A stretch of DNA of 24,640 bases from a virus: the IMG/VR virus record IMGVR_UViG_3300042893_000505, positions 1 to 24,640 of that record; one strand, written 5' to 3'. The notes beneath the pieces are model-generated. The model saw nothing but the letters and a program-made list of their open reading frames with translations. It ran no database searches and had not been told where the DNA came from. A program made the translations under genes and the position numbers. Shown here one piece after another: positions 20,531 through 24,640 of the stretch (its first letter is position 1; the number at the start of each line of letters is the position of its first letter).

Positions 20531-22909
20531 ATGACAACTCGCAAATATTCCTCTACGTCCCAAGAGACGACTCTTACCTCAGCATTGGCTGCTGGTACAG
20601 GTAATACTACTATGGTGGTGGGTTCCGCATCAGCGTTACTATCTGGAATCATTCCAGGAAATACTAGCCCACTAGAAACATTTACTGTTGTTATCGATCC
20701 AGATACAGCACTTGAAGAAATTGTAGATGTAACCTACCCATCAAGTCCTGACAGTAACACGCTTACAATTGTTCGTCAGATTGATGGTACTACCGCTATT
20801 GCTCACTCAGCAGGTGCCAAGGTACGTCACATGGCTTCTGGTCGTGACTTCCGTGAAGCCAATACTCACATCAAGAATGAAACAACTGCACACGGTTTAA
20901 CTATTGCCAACGTGCTAGAGACTACCGACACAAACTTTGTAACACCAGAAATGCTACAGTCTAACTCTGTGACTACTGCAAAAATTCTTGATGCTAACGT
21001 CACTACTGCCAAGATTGCCGATAGTGCAATTACTTCTGCTAAAATTGCAGACCTTACTATTGCTTCAGGTGACATTGCAGACTCTGCTATAACTAGCGGT
21101 AAGATTGCAACAGGTGCTGTTGGCACAACTAAGATTGATGACCTATCAGTCACAGAAGGCAAGTTAGCACCTAACTCAGTAACCTCAGCAAAGATTGTTG
21201 ACGGAACTATTGTTGCTGGAGACCTAGCCGATGGCGCAGTAACTTCTGCAAAGATACTAGACGGTACAATTGTAGATGCTGATGTTAATGCATCCGCTGC
21301 TATTGCTAAGACCAAGTTAAATCTTGGTGGAACTATTACCTCTGCTGATTTAGTAGACGGAACTATCGTAGCCTCAGATATTGCTGACGGTACTATCACT
21401 GCAGCCAAGTTGGTCTCTGACCCTTATGCCCGTGCTAACCATACTGGTACACAATTAGCAGCAACAGTCTCAGACTTTGATACACAGGTACGTACATCTC
21501 GCTTAGACCAGATGGCTGCACCTACTGCCTCAGTTGCATTAAATGCACAGAAGATTACTGGTCTTGCTACACCTACAGATAATACAGATGCCTCAACTAA
21601 GGCATATGTTGATGCTCAGGTTAACGCCCTTGTAGATGGTGCTCCTGGAACCCTTAACACTCTTAATGAAATTGCTACAGCAATTTCTAGTGGTGGTTCA
21701 TTTGAATCTACAGTAGTACTCAAGTCAGGTTCTACTATGACTGGTGCTCTTACATTGTCAGGTGCCCCATCATCTAATCTACACGCTGCTACAAAGGCGT
21801 ATGTAGATACTGTGGCTGGTTCTGCTACTGCTGCTGCAGCAAGTGCTGCCGCTGCTGCAACATCATACGATGACTTTGATGACCGCTACTTAGGTGCTAA
21901 GTCAACTGCTCCATCTGTAGACAATGATGGTAACGCACTTATTACTGGTGCCATCTATTGGAACTCAGTAACTAACCAGATGTTTGCTTGGACAGGTTCT
22001 GCTTGGGGTTCTATTTCCTCAACTGCAGACATCTACCGCTTCCGCTTTACAGCAGTAGGTGGAGAGACAACAATCTCTGGACTAGATGACAATGGACTAA
22101 CACTTGCTTATATCCCAGGTAAGGAGCAGGTATACCTTAACGGTGTGCTTCTAGTCCGTACTACAGACTACACAGCATCTAATGGTTCTAGCCTTACATC
22201 TCTTGCAGCCTTGGCTGCTAGCGACATTGTAGAAATTATTACCTTTACGGCATTTGAACTAGCAGACTCTATTGCTCGTTCATTGTTTGATGCTAAGGGT
22301 GACATCCTTGTAGCAACAAGTGCTGATACCCCTGGCAAACTAACCGTTGGAACTAACGGACAATACCTACAGGCTGACTCAAGTACAGCCACAGGATTAA
22401 CCTGGTCAACAGTAACTGGTTACTCAGCCCCAACACTAGGTTCAACATCTATTGCATCAGGTGCAACAGTAAGTAACGTTAATGGATTAACAATTAATTC
22501 AACAACAATACCTACATCTAAAACTTTACTTGCTACAGATTCAACAGTTAGTGATGCAACAACTGCTACTGCTGCTCGCGGCGTAGGTTATATGGGTGTT
22601 CCTCAAAGTGGTGCAGCAACGACTGGTTCATATACAGTAACTGCTGCAGATGCTGGTGAACATATTTACTCAACCGCAACTCGTACTATCACAATTGATT
22701 CAAATGCTAACCTAGCATTACCAGTCGGTACTGCAATTACATTCATTGCAGCCACTGGTGCAACTGTAACTATTGCAATTACATCTGACACACTACTTCT
22801 TGCAGGTGCTGGAACTACAGGTTCACGTACACTGTCTCCATTTGGTATGGCTACTGCTATTAAGATTACATCTACTTCTTGGATTATTAGTGGAAATGGA
22901 CTAGCGTAA
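20531..22909 (+). CDS. Tail fibre protein with decapeptide repeats (792 aa)
   Basis: Seen in order: an N-terminal attachment domain (about 1-145) with HMASGRDFREANTHI; 15 repeats of about ten residues (147-298), typified by VTSAKILDGT; two TKAYVD modules (near 353 and 418) with an Ala-rich hinge between them and the next domain; IYWNSVTNQMFAWTGSAW (about 478-495); VYLNGVLLVRTTDYTASNGS (about 535-554); a KGDILVATSADTPGKL-type module (about 588-603); and a beta-rich end. These modules are standard in trimeric phage tail fibres that touch the host receptor. The C-terminus overlaps the next gene by 1 nt (TAATG). Confidence in fibre identity is high; the receptor is unknown. Confidence 0.88.
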   Translation: MTTRKYSSTSQETTLTSALAAGTGNTTMVVGSASALLSGIIPGNTSPLETFTVVIDPDTALEEIVDVTYPSSPDSNTLTIVRQIDGTTAIAHSAGAKVRHMASGRDFREANTHIKNETTAHGLTIANVLETTDTNFVTPEMLQSNSVTTAKILDANVTTAKIADSAITSAKIADLTIASGDIADSAITSGKIATGAVGTTKIDDLSVTEGKLAPNSVTSAKIVDGTIVAGDLADGAVTSAKILDGTIVDADVNASAAIAKTKLNLGGTITSADLVDGTIVASDIADGTITAAKLVSDPYARANHTGTQLAATVSDFDTQVRTSRLDQMAAPTASVALNAQKITGLATPTDNTDASTKAYVDAQVNALVDGAPGTLNTLNEIATAISSGGSFESTVVLKSGSTMTGALTLSGAPSSNLHAATKAYVDTVAGSATAAAASAAAAATSYDDFDDRYLGAKSTAPSVDNDGNALITGAIYWNSVTNQMFAWTGSAWGSISSTADIYRFRFTAVGGETTISGLDDNGLTLAYIPGKEQVYLNGVLLVRTTDYTASNGSSLTSLAALAASDIVEIITFTAFELADSIARSLFDAKGDILVATSADTPGKLTVGTNGQYLQADSSTATGLTWSTVTGYSAPTLGSTSIASGATVSNVNGLTINSTTIPTSKTLLATDSTVSDATTATAARGVGYMGVPQSGAATTGSYTVTAADAGEHIYSTATRTITIDSNANLALPVGTAITFIAATGATVTIAITSDTLLLAGAGTTGSRTLSPFGMATAIKITSTSWIISGNGLA
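20969..21424 (+). repeat. 30-bp-period repeat region inside tail fibre
   Basis: Fifteen consecutive units, fourteen of 10 residues and one of 12, with consensus [VI]-T-S-A-K-I-x-D-G-T. At DNA level this is a degenerate 30-bp period. It makes a long false frame on the minus strand (20866-21408). Confidence 0.8.
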
Positions 22910-23469
22910 TGGGAGGTATGCTTGGTGCACTAGTTGGTTCTTTTGCTCCAGTTGCTGGCTCGTTTGAGTCTATCGCTACGGCTACTGGTAATGGTGGAAC
23001 AACTATTACCTTTAGTTCGATTCCACAAACTTATAAACATTTGCAAATTAGATATAACGCAAGGGCAAATTCGGGTGCTGCTATTTTAGGTGCGGTGGAA
23101 ATGACTTTTAATAGTGTTGGTGGAACCTCTTATGCTTTTCACCGTCTATGGGGTAATGGTAGTGACCCAGTTGCATCAAACTCGGTAGATCAAGCAAGTA
23201 TTCAAAATTTAACTATTGCAGGTGGCGCAGTTGCATCAAATGTTTATGGTGTTGGAATTATTGACATTCAAGATTATTCAGCAACTACTCGCAATAAAAC
23301 AGTTAGAACTTTGATTGGTATGGACCAAAATTCTGGAAACACAAGCGCGCAAATTTTAATGCTTTCTGGGTTATTTAATTCAACTTCTGCAATTACTCGA
23401 ATAGATTTAACCCTTGCGGCTGGATTTAACTCTAGTACAGTCTATTCACTTTACGGGATTAAGGGGTAG
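22909..23469 (+). CDS. Fibre-tip-like protein, paralogue 1 (186 aa)
   Basis: ATG overlaps the fibre stop. Seen: a Gly/Ala-rich, slightly hydrophobic N-terminus (MGGMLGALVGSFAPVAGS, 1-18), then a beta-rich body with TITFSSIPQTYKHLQIRY (about 31-48) and TRIDLTLAAGFNSSTVYSLY before YGIKG. It shares the ITFSSI...YxxLxI start and the YGIK end with the next two genes. Likely a receptor-contact domain working with the tail fibre, with the Gly-rich start as the joint. Confidence 0.65.
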   Translation: MGGMLGALVGSFAPVAGSFESIATATGNGGTTITFSSIPQTYKHLQIRYNARANSGAAILGAVEMTFNSVGGTSYAFHRLWGNGSDPVASNSVDQASIQNLTIAGGAVASNVYGVGIIDIQDYSATTRNKTVRTLIGMDQNSGNTSAQILMLSGLFNSTSAITRIDLTLAAGFNSSTVYSLYGIKG

Positions 23470-23471
23470 TA

Positions 23472-23972
23472 ATGCCAGCCACATACGAGCCAATAGCGAC
23501 CCAAACACTGGGTAGTGCTGCATCATCAATTACTTTTAGTTCAATAAGTTCAGGCTATACCGATTTAAGATTAGTGTTTGTATTAAAAAATACATCTGCC
23601 GATAACCCTATTGTTAGACTTAACTCTGACTCTGGCACTAACTACTCTCGGACTATACTTAGAGGCAATGGTTCGAGTGCCTCATCTGGTCGAGGAACAT
23701 CTACTAATGAGACAATTCTTGGGTACAACTTTTCTGGCGGTTCTGCTCAATTCACTTTTTATACCTTAGATTTCTTTTCTTACGCAGGATCTACAAACAA
23801 AACATTTTTGGTTACGGCATCCGAGGATGAAAACGGAATAGGTTATACAACTTCAATCGTGAGCCTTTATCGTTCAACTTCACCAATTACTACTATTACC
23901 TTATCTAATTTTAGTTCTAATACTTTTGCCTCAGGCACAACCGCTACTTTGTATGGGATAAAAAATGCCTAG
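23472..23972 (+). CDS. Fibre-tip-like protein, paralogue 2 (166 aa)
   Basis: Starts 2 nt after paralogue 1. Seen: YEPIATQTLGSAASSITFSS (4-23), DLRLVFVLKNTS, a NYSRTILRGNGSSASSG section (about 62-78) and an ending with ITTITLSNFSSNTFASGTTA and LYGIKNA. No long N-terminal linker. The NYSRTxLxGNGxSAxSG wording is shared with paralogue 3, so these two are the closest pair. Confidence 0.65.
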   Translation: MPATYEPIATQTLGSAASSITFSSISSGYTDLRLVFVLKNTSADNPIVRLNSDSGTNYSRTILRGNGSSASSGRGTSTNETILGYNFSGGSAQFTFYTLDFFSYAGSTNKTFLVTASEDENGIGYTTSIVSLYRSTSPITTITLSNFSSNTFASGTTATLYGIKNA

Positions 23973-24474
23973 TACCTACACACTTATCAAGGGCGAGACA
24001 CTCGCATCATCGGCTGCTTCTTATACATTTACTGCTATTCCTAGTACTTTTACGGATTTGGTGGTAAGGGTAAGCGACAGAATTGGCTCAACAACTTCAA
24101 ATTACATTAACATCATTTTTAATTCAGATAGTGCAAGCAATTATTCTAGAACTTATTTACAAGGAAATGGTGCGTCAGCATTATCAGGACAAGATTCAAG
24201 CGTTGCACGGACTCGGTACGAAACTGATATATCAATAAACACAGCAAACACTTTTGCATCAACCGAAATTTATATTCCAAATTATACTGTTAGCCAAAAT
24301 AAACCATTGTCTTTATCAAATGCTTGGGAAACAAACGTTACTACCGCTGGTATATTTGGTACTGCCTCTTTGTGGAGAAATACAAGTAGCATAAATAGTA
24401 TAACTCTAACTCCACAAACTAGCACTTTTGTATCAGGCTCATCTTTTTATCTATACGGCATCAAGAACTCATAA
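23965..24474 (+). CDS. Fibre-tip-like protein, paralogue 3 (169 aa)
   Basis: Overlaps paralogue 2 by 8 nt. Seen: YTLIKGETLASSAASYTFTA (5-24), NYSRTYLQGNGASALSG (about 60-76), a more polar middle, and SINSITLTPQTSTFVSGSS followed by LYGIKNS. The ends match the other two copies while the middles differ. Codon use in these three genes looks more A+T-rich than in the fibre gene, a possible sign of separate acquisition. Confidence 0.65.
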   Translation: MPSTYTLIKGETLASSAASYTFTAIPSTFTDLVVRVSDRIGSTTSNYINIIFNSDSASNYSRTYLQGNGASALSGQDSSVARTRYETDISINTANTFASTEIYIPNYTVSQNKPLSLSNAWETNVTTAGIFGTASLWRNTSSINSITLTPQTSTFVSGSSFYLYGIKNS

Positions 24475-24483
24475 GGAGAAATA

Positions 24484-24640
24484 ATGACACGACCAACACG
24501 CGTTGAAGTAAACTGCACAACAGGGGAAACTTCAATCATCGAACTAACAGATGCTGAGATTGCACAGATGGAAGCAGATGCAGCAGCACACGCATTAGCA
24601 GAGGCTGCACGTGAGGCAGAGGCAACTGCAAAAGCAGAAG
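24484..24640 (+). CDS. Acidic alanine-rich protein downstream of fibre genes (3' partial)
   Basis: ATG at 24484 after AAGGAGA; 52 codons visible and open at the right edge. Seen: TRPTRVEVNCTTGETSIIEL (2-21), then a Glu/Ala-rich helix (TDAEIAQMEADAAAHALAEA, 22-41). Short proteins of this form often sit right behind phage fibre genes and some assist fibre assembly; that role is inference here. Confidence 0.65.
   Translation, partial: MTRPTRVEVNCTTGETSIIELTDAEIAQMEADAAAHALAEAAREAEATAKAE

Noticed and set aside
20866-21408. Leftward 180-codon frame
   Set aside because: An antisense shadow produced by the 30-bp periodic tail-fibre repeats.

Overview
The window is a stretch of a tailed double-stranded DNA bacteriophage, either a free phage or one recovered from a metagenome. 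No host chromosomal gene, tRNA, rRNA, insertion sequence or CRISPR array was seen. The late region carries a terminase large subunit, a portal, a scaffold-like protein, an N4-gp56-type major capsid protein, a probable neck protein and a tail fibre with paralogous fibre-tip-like genes, all in one direction. No tape measure, sheath or tube gene appears within 22 kb of late genes. With the N4-gp56-type capsid this favours a podovirus-like virion. The host cannot be read directly from the sequence. A short CxxC protein behind the capsid gene recalls actinobacteriophage proteins, so an actinobacterial host is possible but is only a weak inference.

Left arm (1-1964), leftward. There are three genes: a 212-aa orphan protein (1326-1964), a 58-aa single-pass membrane protein (831-1007) and a multi-zinc-ribbon protein (1-829, cut by the window edge) that enters an amidoligase-like domain. 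Each start codon is preceded by a copy of the same perfect 15-bp palindrome, GTCTGATAATCAGAC, 17-20 bp upstream. The orphan gene ends in two back-to-back intrinsic terminators. Next comes an array of two interleaved short repeats, and then the promoter of the following pair.

Divergent intergenic region (1965-2739). This non-coding stretch of about 775 bp is crowded with inverted repeats. It holds a leftward promoter for the orphan gene, a block of six hairpins (2204-2375) ending in a strong leftward terminator with no leftward gene to serve, a candidate rightward late promoter with a dyad over its start site, and a foldable leader before the terminase gene.

Right arm (2740-24640), rightward. 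Genes are tightly packed, mostly with 1-8 nt overlaps or a TAATG junction. The order is terminase, portal, two small proteins, a 1945-aa giant protein, two mid-size virion-like proteins, scaffold, major capsid, ten short ORFs (eight strongly lysine-rich), a neck protein, a 792-aa tail fibre, three paralogous fibre-domain proteins, and the start of a short acidic/alanine-rich protein that runs off the right edge. The giant protein and its two companions lie between portal and scaffold/capsid, which is an unusual order. They are plausible internal or ejected virion proteins, but this is inference.

The features most worth pursuing are the start-associated palindrome, the hairpin/terminator block with no matching gene, the interleaved repeat array and the cassette of small basic proteins.
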